Below are positions 8,169 to 17,092 of a stretch of DNA of 64,000 bases, in pieces. Origin of the DNA: Paenibacillus wynnii (GTDB taxonomy: Bacteria > Bacillota > Bacilli > Paenibacillales > Paenibacillaceae); NCBI RefSeq assembly GCF_000757885.1, contig NZ_JQCR01000002.1:1426001-1490000 (forward strand). Direction: 5' to 3'. The notes under the pieces were generated by a model, which saw only the letters and a program-made list of their open reading frames with translations, was not told the origin of the DNA and did not search any database. Both the position numbers and the translations under genes were made by a program. Every line of letters begins with the position of its first letter. The first letter of the stretch is position 1.

Positions 8169-10172
8169 TTATTTCAGTGTTACCTCGTACAAAGTACCGC
8201 TGCTGTTTGCTGCTAGAGCTGTTCCTGCTGCTCCTGTTCCCTGCCAATCGGCTGCCGGAATCTCTGTTCCATTCTCGTTAATCCACGTTGTCAGCTCAGA
8301 GTTGCCCCCGCGGCCGCCACCCATTCCCCCGCTGGATACAAGGAAGTACCTCACTTTTCCACTTTCGACTAGAGCCTCAAGCGTGTCTGCGGTGTACACC
8401 TTATCTGACCCGGAGAATCCGTTCAAAATAACAACTTTGGCACCCTCGTCCACGATATAAGGAGCTGCCGTATTATAGTCCATAACGGCGAACAAGTATT
8501 TCTCATCGGTGTTGTGACTCTGCAAATAAGTTAGCAATGATTTGTTGAGACCGCTCCTTGTTCCAGCATTGGTTCCTCCCGGCATGACTCCGGCATTCCC
8601 CATCTGGCTTAGCATCTGAGCATTGGGTTGGAATCCACCCATTTCATTTCCACCTGTTGGCCCTGCCGCTGGAATCATACTGTTCTGCCCATAAGTTATG
8701 GGTGTCAGAGCCCAATACATCGGCCCAATCAACAATACCAATAAACCGGCTAATCCTGCCGCATAGGCAAATGGTTTCTCTTTTCCCTTAAAAGCTGCCA
8801 GCAGCAGGGCAATCATTGCTCCTGCGAGCAGGATACCTATGGACCAGCCGCTGCCGATTGTATTGTCATACGGATGAAGGATGTACCACTGAAGCGCTGC
8901 TGTTATCAGCGTTGCAGCAGGCAAGAGCCAGGATAGCCAGCCTGATCGATCTCGGTACAGACTCCATAATTCAGACCAACCTGCACCCGCCAATGCGGCA
9001 ATCGGGGGTGCCATCATAATCAGATAATATTGGTGGAAGAAGCCAGCAATGCTGAAGAACCCCATAATCGGCACCAACCATGCGAGCCAAAACAATGCTT
9101 CTTTATGCTTTTGGGTAAAGTTTGTACGTCGCAAGCTTGCGAACAATCCTATACAGGCGAAGGCTGCAAATGGAAGCAGCCAGCTGGACTGACCGGACAA
9201 CTCCGACTGGAATAAACGCAGCGGACCCGCTGTTCCTGTATTAAACATTCCGCCACTACCTGCACCTGCACCGCCACGGTTCCCGAATCCGCCTCCGGCA
9301 CCAGCAGGTAGACGGCGCCCTCCGTCGGCACCGTTATCTGCGACCTGACCCGGCATTCCGCCTCCGTTCCCGCCTTTTCCCTGATCCCCTGTTAAGCGGG
9401 ATACTCCGTTATATCCAAAGGCTAAGTTAAGTACAGAGTTAGTTCCGCTGCTGCCGATATAAGGACGTTTGCTGGCAGGAATCGAATCCACGATAACCGC
9501 CCAAGATAGAGATACTACGAGCAGTACAGCCGTGGAAGCTGCTAATACACCTGTTTTCCTCTTCCAATTCACCTTCGCTGCCAGTATATAAAAGAGGTAA
9601 AAGGCCGGCAGAACCATATAGGCCTGCAGCATCTTTTCATTAAATCCAACCCCGATCAGCGCAAATGAGGCGATAAGGCTGCCGATTTTATTACTTTCAG
9701 TTCCCTTAAATAGGAACCATGCGGCTAATAGGAGGGTAAATACGAGCATGGCATCAATGTTGTTCGTACGGCTGACCGCAGCTGCTACCGGAGTGGTCGC
9801 CATCGCCAAAGCGGCTAATCGTGCTGACATTCTGCCGAAGGTCGGCTTCACCAACAGATATACCAATAGTACCGATCCAACACCACCCAAAGCCTGAGGC
9901 AGAATTACACTCCAGCCATGCAATCCGAAAATCAGAGCACCGAGCGTCTGAATCCAGAAGGTTTCCGGCGGCTTGTCAACCGTTACAGAACCCGCGGAAT
10001 CCAGGGATACAAAAAAGAAATTATGAAAGCTTTGCAGCATGCTCCCTACTGCGGTGGTGTAATATGTATTCGCATATTGATCATTCCAAATTTCATACCC
10101 GTACAGAAAAGCTGCTAGCACCAGAATGCCTAACAGAACGATATCAGAACCCATTCTTATGATAAACTTCAT
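8169..10172 (-). CDS. GT-C (GT39/ArnT-like) membrane glycosyltransferase, YkcB-like
   Basis: This 667-residue integral membrane protein is expected to move a sugar from undecaprenyl phosphate to an outside acceptor such as a wall polymer. The N-terminal extracytoplasmic loop holds VDKPPETFW and the second conserved segment is SRTNNIDAMLVF. About a dozen hydrophobic helices follow. The extracytoplasmic regions at about residues 264-318 and 505-545 are rich in Gly, Ala, Met and Asn, and the C-terminal soluble domain has another Gly-rich patch (SSGGMGGGRGGN). It is the first gene of a two-gene leftward operon with the GT2 enzyme. The substrate is not known. Confidence 0.86.
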   Translation of the reverse strand: MKFIIRMGSDIVLLGILVLAAFLYGYEIWNDQYANTYYTTAVGSMLQSFHNFFFVSLDSAGSVTVDKPPETFWIQTLGALIFGLHGWSVILPQALGGVGSVLLVYLLVKPTFGRMSARLAALAMATTPVAAAVSRTNNIDAMLVFTLLLAAWFLFKGTESNKIGSLIASFALIGVGFNEKMLQAYMVLPAFYLFYILAAKVNWKRKTGVLAASTAVLLVVSLSWAVIVDSIPASKRPYIGSSGTNSVLNLAFGYNGVSRLTGDQGKGGNGGGMPGQVADNGADGGRRLPAGAGGGFGNRGGAGAGSGGMFNTGTAGPLRLFQSELSGQSSWLLPFAAFACIGLFASLRRTNFTQKHKEALFWLAWLVPIMGFFSIAGFFHQYYLIMMAPPIAALAGAGWSELWSLYRDRSGWLSWLLPAATLITAALQWYILHPYDNTIGSGWSIGILLAGAMIALLLAAFKGKEKPFAYAAGLAGLLVLLIGPMYWALTPITYGQNSMIPAAGPTGGNEMGGFQPNAQMLSQMGNAGVMPGGTNAGTRSGLNKSLLTYLQSHNTDEKYLFAVMDYNTAAPYIVDEGAKVVILNGFSGSDKVYTADTLEALVESGKVRYFLVSSGGMGGGRGGNSELTTWINENGTEIPAADWQGTGAAGTALAANSSGTLYEVTLK

Positions 10173-10306
10173 ATGTCTCCACTCCTTATCCTTTATAACT
10201 TTATAGCTCGAGCTGCCCCCTATGTCCGTTTCAATCTTTCCGTAGATAAATTATTGCATCCTTACCTTAACTCTCAATGAATAATGGCTGAATGTTTGCT
10301 GAACGT

Positions 10307-10329
10307 AAAAAAGCCCCCAATAGGGGGCT
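10307..10329 (-). terminator. Terminator downstream of the DUF1697 gene
   Basis: On the minus strand AGCCCCC and GGGGGCT form a 7-bp stem with a TATT loop, followed directly by a T-run at 10312-10307. It ends the leftward unit that finishes at 10362. Confidence 0.85.
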
Positions 10330-10361
10330 AGCCTTGCTTATTCTCCATGTTATAAATGCGA

Positions 10362-10913
10362 TTATGGCTTTTCTACTCTACCTAGAGCAACGAGCTTATT
10401 CACTGTATTCCAATTGCGGCTTGTAGCTGGCATGCCTAACATTTTATCCATTGGAACTTTAAAAAGCGCTGACTGACTTACACTGACCTCATAGAACGCA
10501 TACATTTCTTTGCCGACAAATCTTAACTTATCCGGCCCGTCCATGTAGGGTTGCAGCTTTTCAAGCGCCTCAGTAGAAGGTTCAGAGGTTAAGAACGAGA
10601 CATAAAGCCTTTTATAGTCCTCTTGTTCCGGGAGATCAAAGGGGTTGTTCTCTATCACCTGCGCCAGTTCCTCCAGCGTTCGAAGAATAACGGAAACTTG
10701 AAATCCATATACCTCTTTGATGCGCAGCTCAATCAACCCGCCAAGCAGTTCAATCTCATGATTGTTACTCTCAAAAATAACATTGCCGCTCTGGATGTAG
10801 GTCCTGACATGATCTAATTCGAGAGACTGGAACAGCAACTTTAAATCTTGCATTTTGATTATCTTGTTACCGCCGACATTAATGCCGCGCAGAAGCGCAA
10901 TATAGCTTGTCAA
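10362..10913 (-). CDS. DUF1697 family protein
   Basis: This 183-residue soluble protein begins with the family hallmark YIALLRGINVGGNKIIKM and has YIQSGNVIFES near residue 39. The biochemical role of DUF1697 is not established. The start is the TTG at 10913, with GGAGGG at 10929-10924 upstream; an ATG at 10920 is out of frame. It lies 27 bp downstream of the APH-fold gene and probably shares its transcript. Confidence 0.85.
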   Translation of the reverse strand: MTSYIALLRGINVGGNKIIKMQDLKLLFQSLELDHVRTYIQSGNVIFESNNHEIELLGGLIELRIKEVYGFQVSVILRTLEELAQVIENNPFDLPEQEDYKRLYVSFLTSEPSTEALEKLQPYMDGPDKLRFVGKEMYAFYEVSVSQSALFKVPMDKMLGMPATSRNWNTVNKLVALGRVEKP

Positions 10914-10940
10914 AAGTCATCGCCCCTCCTTCTTCTTAGT

Positions 10941-11759
10941 TCATTTTCTCGCCGACAGCACCTTTAGGCGTTTTCGAATTTCTGCAAGAAGCTGCTCTTT
11001 TTCCGTGTGGGGAAGCCATTCCACCAACCGTGCTGCCGCTACCGGTAGAACCCATTGATCTATATCTGCATAGGATTGCCCTGATAACCTGAGATACTCG
11101 CGGATGTATCCCTTCGTTAGTCTCTTCCTAATGAATCCTATCATTAATTTGACTGGTAGAGGAGCTTGTTGAGGTATAGCTCCTTTACTGAACATGATCA
11201 CCGATCGTGCAGCGTCTCCATTAGGATCTCCAGCTGCTCCAGTCATCCAATCAATAACCCATGCTTCTTCTTGATCCAATAGAACGTTATCCGGATGAAA
11301 ATCTCCGTGGCATAACTTGTAATCCTCCGGGAGGTGCTCTAGATAGGACAAAATAGCCGACTTTTCACCTATATCAAGCATCGGTGCCTCTTTAATGCAT
11401 CTACTTAACATTTCCTTCTGATGCCCGATCTCTTCCGAAGCGTCAAGCTTATGTAGGCTATAGTGCAGCTCTGCCATCATTTTGGCGTATTGGCTGACTC
11501 TCCAAGGATTCTTGCTAATCATCTTTAGTAGCGAAGGGCCCAGAATTTGTTCAAATACAATACCTTTCCGTTCATTCATAGTTATGAGTTCAAAAGGCTT
11601 CGGGCTACGGATACCCTGCGTATACACGAACTGACTGACTTTGTACTCACGGAGTATATTCTGTTCTGAAACGTTCTCCCGGTATAGCTTTACAATCGTC
11701 TGCCCCTTATGCTGAAGTATCTCCGCTGTCCTTCCTTCACCTATAAGCTTCTCCTTCAC
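10941..11759 (-). CDS. APH-fold phosphotransferase
   Basis: This 272-residue protein belongs to the aminoglycoside/choline kinase-like superfamily. The catalytic loop HGDFHPDN (residues 151-158) and the metal-binding DWMTGAAGDPNGD (from residue 170) are complete, so it should be an active kinase. The closest-looking proteins are of unknown substrate and nothing indicates drug resistance. Translation starts at a GTG. It begins 10 bp after the hydrolase gene, so the two are probably one operon. Confidence 0.8.
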   Translation of the reverse strand: MKEKLIGEGRTAEILQHKGQTIVKLYRENVSEQNILREYKVSQFVYTQGIRSPKPFELITMNERKGIVFEQILGPSLLKMISKNPWRVSQYAKMMAELHYSLHKLDASEEIGHQKEMLSRCIKEAPMLDIGEKSAILSYLEHLPEDYKLCHGDFHPDNVLLDQEEAWVIDWMTGAAGDPNGDAARSVIMFSKGAIPQQAPLPVKLMIGFIRKRLTKGYIREYLRLSGQSYADIDQWVLPVAAARLVEWLPHTEKEQLLAEIRKRLKVLSARK

Positions 11760-11769
11760 TCGGTTCCCC

Positions 11770-12399
11770 CTATAAATTTTTCAGTGCGTCCCTAAAATAT
11801 TCATGGTATAAATTAATAATCACAATAAGTATCGCTAAGGATTCGTTAACAGTGCCTACTTCCAAATAGTGATTGGCATCATCCATTCTATACACTTTGA
11901 TGTGATTCACATTCGTAATCTCACGGGAATGCTGCTCAGTGAACAACGGATCAATACTACCATAAATCACACTTCCTGCACTTCGCCGAATGAACGGTAT
12001 CGTTTCTTGCAGCGGAGTTAAATACAAATGTGAAGTCTTCTTCTGTATTTCCAGCTCCTCGGCGATTCTACCGGCGATTACCGTCCCCATGCTCTTACTG
12101 ATGAACAGAAATCTCTCGTATACAGGAAGGGAGGTAATTGCTGATTTACATTCATCAACGATGATACTCATCTGTTCACGTTGAAGGTCAACCCTTGCAC
12201 TTTGATAACCGTATTCCAGCAACAGAATGTCACAGTTATACTCCTTCGCTACCTTGGCTGCATACTCCAGCAGCGGCCGTTCTGCAGAATAGTTTCTCCC
12301 GGGAAAAACCACAGCCAACGCCTTAGAGCCTTGCGTAATATGTGTATGTCTAACCTCTCTACCCCAATATGAAGGCATAAGAATATGGTTTACACTCAT
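11770..12399 (-). CDS. Small alpha/beta-hydrolase-like protein
   Basis: This 209-residue protein shows an alpha/beta-hydrolase pattern: AVVFPGRNYS (oxyanion-type loop near residue 30), the nucleophile elbow ISKSMGT near residue 100 with serine in an S-x-S-M-G context, and a late DDANHYLE that supplies the histidine. The usual first glycine of GxSxG is a serine. No lid domain is visible. It is first in a likely three-gene leftward unit with the APH-fold kinase and DUF1697 gene. The substrate is unknown. Confidence 0.68.
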   Translation of the reverse strand: MSVNHILMPSYWGREVRHTHITQGSKALAVVFPGRNYSAERPLLEYAAKVAKEYNCDILLLEYGYQSARVDLQREQMSIIVDECKSAITSLPVYERFLFISKSMGTVIAGRIAEELEIQKKTSHLYLTPLQETIPFIRRSAGSVIYGSIDPLFTEQHSREITNVNHIKVYRMDDANHYLEVGTVNESLAILIVIINLYHEYFRDALKNL

Positions 12400-12490
12400 A
12401 GGTCCATTCTCTCCTCCAATAACAATGTACGGATATGCCCTTGCTTTTATTATAGCTATCCTAACTAACGTTTGGAAATATTACTATGGC

Positions 12491-13591
12491 TCAAGATGAT
12501 GTTTGCTTTCGATTACTTTTTCTGATAACCAGCTCGGCGCCAATCCATAATATTAACGGGATAATTACCTGAAACGGAAGTGCATAATATCTATAGGTTT
12601 CAAAGGCAAAATGCTGCATCTCAAAAATATCTTTAAATATAAAATTTGCTATATAGACCATGATAAGCCCCATTTGAAGCACTACAGAACGGTAACTCTT
12701 TAAGTTGAATACTTTAGCCATTCCTGTGCTGGCTACATATAAACATATGCTGACTTTCATAAATAGAGAGGTACAAAAAACAATGGCAGACGATCCCTCA
12801 ATCCTCGTTAAAAAATTACCCACATTTATTCTGCTGACAGCCACATAAGAAGGAAAGTAAAGACTTGTCAATGCGTTGGAGCCAAGTACCAGCAGGTTTC
12901 TTACAGAAATGAATAAAATGATTAAACCGGCAATTAACAAGCCGCTTATTAGTATCTTATAGGCCGAGCCCTTCTTAGGAAGGGCCCGAAAAGTTCCCAA
13001 AAACAATATAGTTTCGGCAAAGGGAAATGTAAAAGTACCAAAGGCATCGTTCAAGATAGGTCCCCAGCCGGGATCTAATACAGGTCTCAAATGTTCAAAG
13101 TCAAACAAGGGGATGGCTAACAATTGAACGATTATGATTACGAAGATACTGAACACAAGTAGAAGTTTAGCAGTTCGCCCCAATACTTCAATTCCTGATT
13201 TAACAGCCGATATGCCGAGCAGACCCACAAAAAGCATAGGAACAATCATGGGTGTTTCTGTTAATGCAACCGTTCGACAGAATTCCCCGAAATTTCGCAG
13301 AACCAGCGATCCAAGATGCAATGCATACCATATATACAAACAGGAGAATATTTTACCTCCGATTTTCCCAAAAACGGCGACCAGCATGTCAAAGAGATCT
13401 TTGCCCGGAAAAAGAACATTCAATCGAGCAAGGGTTATAAGTAAGGGTACCGTCAGCGCCATGGCAAGAAGTAGCGTAATCCAGCTGCTGTTGCCTGACT
13501 TCCCTGTTACCCCCATAATTAGTGTGCTTCCAAATACAAACAGGATGATCATACTGATATAATTCCCTGCGGGTACAATCTCTTTACTCAT
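12491..13591 (-). CDS. GerAB-type spore germination permease, operon 1
   Basis: This 366-residue protein of the GerAB/APC superfamily has about ten transmembrane helices and forms the nutrient-sensing B subunit of a germinant receptor in the spore inner membrane. It begins VPAGNYISMIILFVFGSTLIMG, typical of the family. It is the last gene of the leftward operon A-C-small protein-B (16522 to 12491). The nutrient it senses cannot be inferred from sequence. No convincing terminator was found in the 90 bp after it. Confidence 0.9.
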   Translation of the reverse strand: MSKEIVPAGNYISMIILFVFGSTLIMGVTGKSGNSSWITLLLAMALTVPLLITLARLNVLFPGKDLFDMLVAVFGKIGGKIFSCLYIWYALHLGSLVLRNFGEFCRTVALTETPMIVPMLFVGLLGISAVKSGIEVLGRTAKLLLVFSIFVIIIVQLLAIPLFDFEHLRPVLDPGWGPILNDAFGTFTFPFAETILFLGTFRALPKKGSAYKILISGLLIAGLIILFISVRNLLVLGSNALTSLYFPSYVAVSRINVGNFLTRIEGSSAIVFCTSLFMKVSICLYVASTGMAKVFNLKSYRSVVLQMGLIMVYIANFIFKDIFEMQHFAFETYRYYALPFQVIIPLILWIGAELVIRKSNRKQTSS

Positions 13592-13620
13592 GCTTTAGCC
13601 CCCTTTCAAACATCTATTCT

Positions 13621-13824
13621 CTAGAAAAGTTTCCCCACCCATTGTACAATCCACGGTGAGGGGCTGGGAATCTCCCAACCCATTGCCAATGCAAATGCGA
13701 TAGAGAAAGAAACAAAACACAAGGCAGAGCATACATAGAAATCACGTTTCTCCCCTTGCTTAAGCAATCTATAGGGATCAATCCACAAGATACCCACATA
13801 AAGAAGCACGATGAAAATACCCAT
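13621..13824 (-). CDS. Small two-helix membrane protein in a germination operon
   Basis: The 67-residue product has two predicted membrane helices (IFIVLLYVGILWI and FYVCSALCFVSFSIAFALAM) and a short aromatic tail. It lies 2 bp after gerC and 29 bp before gerB. Small two-helix 'D' proteins encoded inside some gerA-type operons modulate receptor function, and position and topology fit that class. A second overlapping frame exists here but is not membrane-like. The assignment rests on context and hydrophobicity, not on a motif. Confidence 0.7.
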   Translation of the reverse strand: MGIFIVLLYVGILWIDPYRLLKQGEKRDFYVCSALCFVSFSIAFALAMGWEIPSPSPWIVQWVGKLF

Positions 13825-13826
13825 AA

Positions 13827-14984
13827 TTATTCAACTATTTTTATTGATCTAGTCGTCTTGGCACTAGTCTCAATAATCACTTTAGGTTTAACCACAACTT
13901 GCAGTAAAGGAAAGGACTCGTCCCAATTTTTCTTCAGCTTCTTCCAGTCTTTTGGATCATTCATATGAATATTCGCTCCAAATCCAAAGATATCCGATTT
14001 ATATTTCTTCTGAACTTTATGAATTACGGCAAGCATGTTATTCTGCAACTGCTGCTTTGCAAGCTCCTCAATCTCTTTAATCTTTTCAAAATCTGGGAAT
14101 CCATTCGGTGTCATCACTTCACCCAACCCGGTTTTCGTTTCAGTGCTGACCTGTATTTGCAGTTTCCCGTTAACCCATACTGGCTTTATTTTTGTTTTAT
14201 TGGAGAAAATCTCTAGGGAATAGGCAGGTTTTCCTTTCTTGTCGTTAACCGGCAGTATCCCCCCTTTGATCTTATTATTAACGAAAAGCATATATTTAGT
14301 TTCTTCCCCAGTCAGAGTCCCAACCATTTTATCTTTTGAAAAAACAGCAGACCCGCTGATTCGCTCCGTTTTTTTATTATCTCTCTCATTGATATAGACT
14401 AGCGGTGCTATCGCATGCTGCCCCGAAGATTCCAGCTTGTCAAAAAAATCCCAAATGTCCGAAACAGGAGCTGTACTCACATGCCTCTCATGTTGCATCA
14501 TGTCACCAAGCTCAAAGGAAAGAATCGTATTCTTTGTTTTATTCAGATTAAGGATATCCCTGGCGTTCTTCTCTTTAGCAATAAATATATATACATCCGA
14601 TCGTGTCTCCGTATCTCTGCTGTACCAATCAATAACTCTTAATACCCCTTCCTTGGCCATCTCCTCACTGATAATAATCGCCTTGGCATGGCTCCAGAAC
14701 AGCTTGTTTCCTGTCATAGTAATCATGCTCCGGACAATATCAAACATCGTATCCCCCGCAAGAGAGCTAATGGTGGAGCTAGCCTGATTCTCCGGCCCTC
14801 CCCCCCCTGACGTATCAATCGTTTCCGCGGTCAACAATATTTTGCCAGTGGCTTTTTCCTTATCGATGGCTACACCGGCCACAATAGAGATCTCCTCAAC
14901 CTCCGTGTAATTCCAGCAGCCTGAAATGCTGAGCAGAAGCAACAGAAAGAGCATTGCGGACAGTAATCTTTTCACTGGAGTCAT
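13827..14984 (-). CDS. Ger(x)C spore germination lipoprotein, operon 1
   Basis: This 385-residue lipoprotein is the C subunit of a germinant receptor. The signal peptide ends in lipobox SISGC, with cysteine at residue 23, followed by the family start WNYTEVEEISIVAGVAID. The start is ATG at 14984, which overlaps the TGA of the upstream A gene as ATGA; a start further upstream would ruin the signal peptide. The C-terminal domain is complete (FGFGANIHMNDPKDWKKLKKNWD). Confidence 0.92.
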   Translation of the reverse strand: MTPVKRLLSAMLFLLLLLSISGCWNYTEVEEISIVAGVAIDKEKATGKILLTAETIDTSGGGGPENQASSTISSLAGDTMFDIVRSMITMTGNKLFWSHAKAIIISEEMAKEGVLRVIDWYSRDTETRSDVYIFIAKEKNARDILNLNKTKNTILSFELGDMMQHERHVSTAPVSDIWDFFDKLESSGQHAIAPLVYINERDNKKTERISGSAVFSKDKMVGTLTGEETKYMLFVNNKIKGGILPVNDKKGKPAYSLEIFSNKTKIKPVWVNGKLQIQVSTETKTGLGEVMTPNGFPDFEKIKEIEELAKQQLQNNMLAVIHKVQKKYKSDIFGFGANIHMNDPKDWKKLKKNWDESFPLLQVVVKPKVIIETSAKTTRSIKIVE

Positions 14985-16522
14985 GGCTTGTTCCCAGACT
15001 TTCTCTTTCGATTGCGTGCCCCGACGATTACCGGATGAACATACAAATACCACCACGGTGCTCTGAACACGGAATCCTTGATATCTTTAGGTTTGGTCGA
15101 GCCCACTTTGAGCATGTATGAAACTCCAAAGGAACGAAGGCCCATTAAGTGTATAACTAAAGCGAGCAAACCTAAAAAGTACCCATATAAACCCATAAAA
15201 AAAGCGGATAGAAGCAAAAACAATCGGATCACCAACAACGGCCCCGTAAGTCGAGGGTTAAGCAGTGATGTTATGCCTGTCACACCCACAACGATAACCA
15301 TGGGAGCGCTGACGATGCGGGCATCTACCGCAGCCTGTCCTAGTACCAGCGCTCCCACGACGCTTACGGCCTGCCCAATGGCTGCTGGTATCCGTGCCCC
15401 CGCTTCACGGAGAATCTCAAATACGGTTAGCATAAGTATCGCCTCAACAATGGTGGGGAAAGGGACCGCCTTTCTCGCATTGGCAATACTGAGCAGCAGC
15501 ATGGTAGGCAGCATTTCCTGGCTAAAGGATACCAATGCTAAGTAAAGAGCAGGTATACTAATGGACAGAAAAGCTCCTATTACCCTTAGCATTCGGTTAA
15601 CGGAAGCAAAATAAAAATTAAGGTAATAATCCTCACTGGTCTGAAAATTCTCTACAAATACATACGGTAAGGTCAACGCAAAAGGACTGCCTTCTACTAG
15701 CAAGGCTATTCTTCCCTCCATCATTTTACCAACCACAGAATCAGGGCGTTCCGTGCTCCCTATCATCTCGAATGGCGAATAACGCTCATCCCTAAGTAAC
15801 TCCGCAAGATAACCCGTATCCGAAATATGGTCCACCTTGACTTGTTCAAGCCGCTTCTGCAAGTCCTGCAGAATATCTGGGGAAGCCAGGTTTTCCATAT
15901 ATACCAGGCATGTTTGTGTTTTGGAGCGAATTCCTATCTCCGTAAAAATAATTTTTAAGTCGGAACTCTGTATTCTTCTCCTAATGAGTGACAAATTAAC
16001 GGGCAAAGACTCTGTAAAACCCTCACGGGGTCCCCTGATACCTTTTTCTGTGGAGGGCTCTGAAATGGCTCGAGTCTCCCAGCCCTGCACATTAAGACTA
16101 AGACCTTCGGAACTTCCATCTACGAATAAGACGGATTGCCCAGCTACAATGGCACTAACTAAATCATCTGGCTGCTTAAAAAGTGTCACTTCACTAATAT
16201 TTACAATTTGGGTCTGTATTTTGTCTATTAGCCCTTCAGCTGGCAAGTCCTCAATATCACCGAAGTCAAAGCTCATAAGCGGCCTTATAATAGCTTCCTG
16301 AATTAGATTCCGATCCGCCATACCGTCAATATAGATCAGGCCACAACGAATTTCCTTACTGTACGCATTGTTAATCATTCTTGTTCTGAGCGTTCCATCA
16401 TTTGCAAATATTCGGCGAAATAAGGCTAGATTCTCATCCAATGAGGCACTAAGCGATAGAGACGATAATGTCTTACTTGAAGGAGACTTTTCTTGATTAT
16501 TGTCTGTTTCTTGCACCGACAT
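14981..16522 (-). CDS. Ger(x)A spore germination protein, operon 1
   Basis: This 513-residue A subunit has a cytoplasmic N-terminal half, the conserved ERPDSVVGKMMEGRIALLVEGSPFAL stretch in the middle, and a C-terminal membrane domain with about five helices including ISIPALYLALVSF. It is the first gene of germination operon 1. A forespore-type promoter candidate lies 34-63 bp upstream. Length is normal for the family. Confidence 0.93.
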   Translation of the reverse strand: MSVQETDNNQEKSPSSKTLSSLSLSASLDENLALFRRIFANDGTLRTRMINNAYSKEIRCGLIYIDGMADRNLIQEAIIRPLMSFDFGDIEDLPAEGLIDKIQTQIVNISEVTLFKQPDDLVSAIVAGQSVLFVDGSSEGLSLNVQGWETRAISEPSTEKGIRGPREGFTESLPVNLSLIRRRIQSSDLKIIFTEIGIRSKTQTCLVYMENLASPDILQDLQKRLEQVKVDHISDTGYLAELLRDERYSPFEMIGSTERPDSVVGKMMEGRIALLVEGSPFALTLPYVFVENFQTSEDYYLNFYFASVNRMLRVIGAFLSISIPALYLALVSFSQEMLPTMLLLSIANARKAVPFPTIVEAILMLTVFEILREAGARIPAAIGQAVSVVGALVLGQAAVDARIVSAPMVIVVGVTGITSLLNPRLTGPLLVIRLFLLLSAFFMGLYGYFLGLLALVIHLMGLRSFGVSYMLKVGSTKPKDIKDSVFRAPWWYLYVHPVIVGARNRKRKSGNKP

Positions 16523-16555
16523 AGGGTCTCACTCCTGCCGCAATAGATTTTGTTA

Positions 16556-16585
16556 AATTATCCCCCCATATATTCACTCTTATGC
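16556..16585 (-). promoter_or_regulatory. Forespore-type (sigma-F/sigma-G) promoter candidate
   Basis: On the minus strand GCATA (16585-16581) is followed after 15 bp by GGGGATAATT (16565-16556). This agrees with the sigma-F pattern GYATA-15-GGnnAnAnTR except at the last base, and sigma-G recognises related sites. It lies 34 bp upstream of the gerA start, which fits expression of germinant receptors in the forespore. Confidence 0.55.
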
Positions 16586-16604
16586 ATCTTTTGTTATCTC
16601 AAGA

Positions 16605-16646
16605 AGAAACGGCTTTGCCGTCCTTAATGGGACGGTATCCGTTTCT
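16605..16646. other. Stable hairpin in a divergent intergenic region
   Basis: AGAAACGG (16605-16612) pairs with CCGTTTCT (16639-16646), and inside it CCGTCC pairs with GGACGG around a short loop. Neither strand has a T-run after it, so it is not an ordinary terminator. It lies upstream of both the gerA operon and the atl gene; its role is unknown. Confidence 0.5.
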
Positions 16647-16696
16647 CGTAGAAATATAAGCAAAGTGTACTGAAAACTTATACTTTCTTATATTTC

Positions 16697-16722
16697 AAAA
16701 AAAAGAAGCCGCTGCCTGCGGC
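16697..16722 (-). terminator. Minus-strand terminator beyond the atl gene
   Basis: GCCGC and GCGGC (16708-16722) form a short stem that on the minus strand is followed by eight T (16704-16697). The nearest minus-strand gene upstream is the DUF1361 gene ending at 17089, on the far side of atl. A transcript ending here would be antisense to all of atl. Confidence 0.6.
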
Positions 16723-16737
16723 CTCTATCCACTCTGT

Positions 16738-16743
16738 TATAAT
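16738..16743 (+). promoter_or_regulatory. Extended -10 element for atl
   Basis: TGTTATAAT at 16735-16743 is a TGn-extended -10 box. No good -35 box is seen 17 bp upstream, where the minus-strand terminator stem lies. The GTG start is 32 bp downstream. Confidence 0.5.
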
Positions 16744-16774
16744 TGGGTTACTACTAGGTAAAGGAGTTCTCGCA

Positions 16775-17092
16775 GTGACACCGTTCACGGAAAAAGTTGT
16801 CCGCATTATTCAATCTATTCCAGAAGGAAAGGTTATGACCTACGGAAGCATCGCTTTTGCTGCAGGCAGTCCGCGTGGAGCCCGACAAGTCGTTCGAATC
16901 CTTCACTCTATGAGCCGGAAGTATAATTTGCCGTGGCACCGGGTGGTTAACGCTAAGGGTATGATCTCCCTCACGGAAGATGAGTCCAACTCCATGCAGA
17001 AGCTTCAGCTGATCGGAGAGGGCGTTATTTTTGATCAGAAAAATGCGATTGACCTTAAGAGGTTTCAATTCTTTCCTGATCTGACAGACTAG
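16775..17092 (+). CDS. atl: Alkyltransferase-like protein (Atl), MGMT family
   Basis: This 105-residue protein is related to O6-alkylguanine-DNA alkyltransferases but has tryptophan instead of the reactive cysteine: the active-site motif reads PWHRVVNAKG (residues 53-62, Trp54). Atl proteins bind O6-alkylguanine without repairing it and hand the lesion to nucleotide excision repair. The helix-turn-helix segment (VMTYGSIAFAAGSPRGARQVVRIL) with the arginine finger is present. It starts at GTG after AAGGAG and overlaps the converging DUF1361 gene by 4 bp. Confidence 0.9.
   Translation: MTPFTEKVVRIIQSIPEGKVMTYGSIAFAAGSPRGARQVVRILHSMSRKYNLPWHRVVNAKGMISLTEDESNSMQKLQLIGEGVIFDQKNAIDLKRFQFFPDLTD

Noticed and set aside
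10941..11759. Aminoglycoside resistance gene
   Set aside because: Only the general APH-fold kinase motifs are present; nothing indicates an antibiotic substrate.
16605..16646. Terminator between gerA and atl
   Set aside because: The stem is stable but no T-run follows on either strand and both neighbouring genes point away from it.
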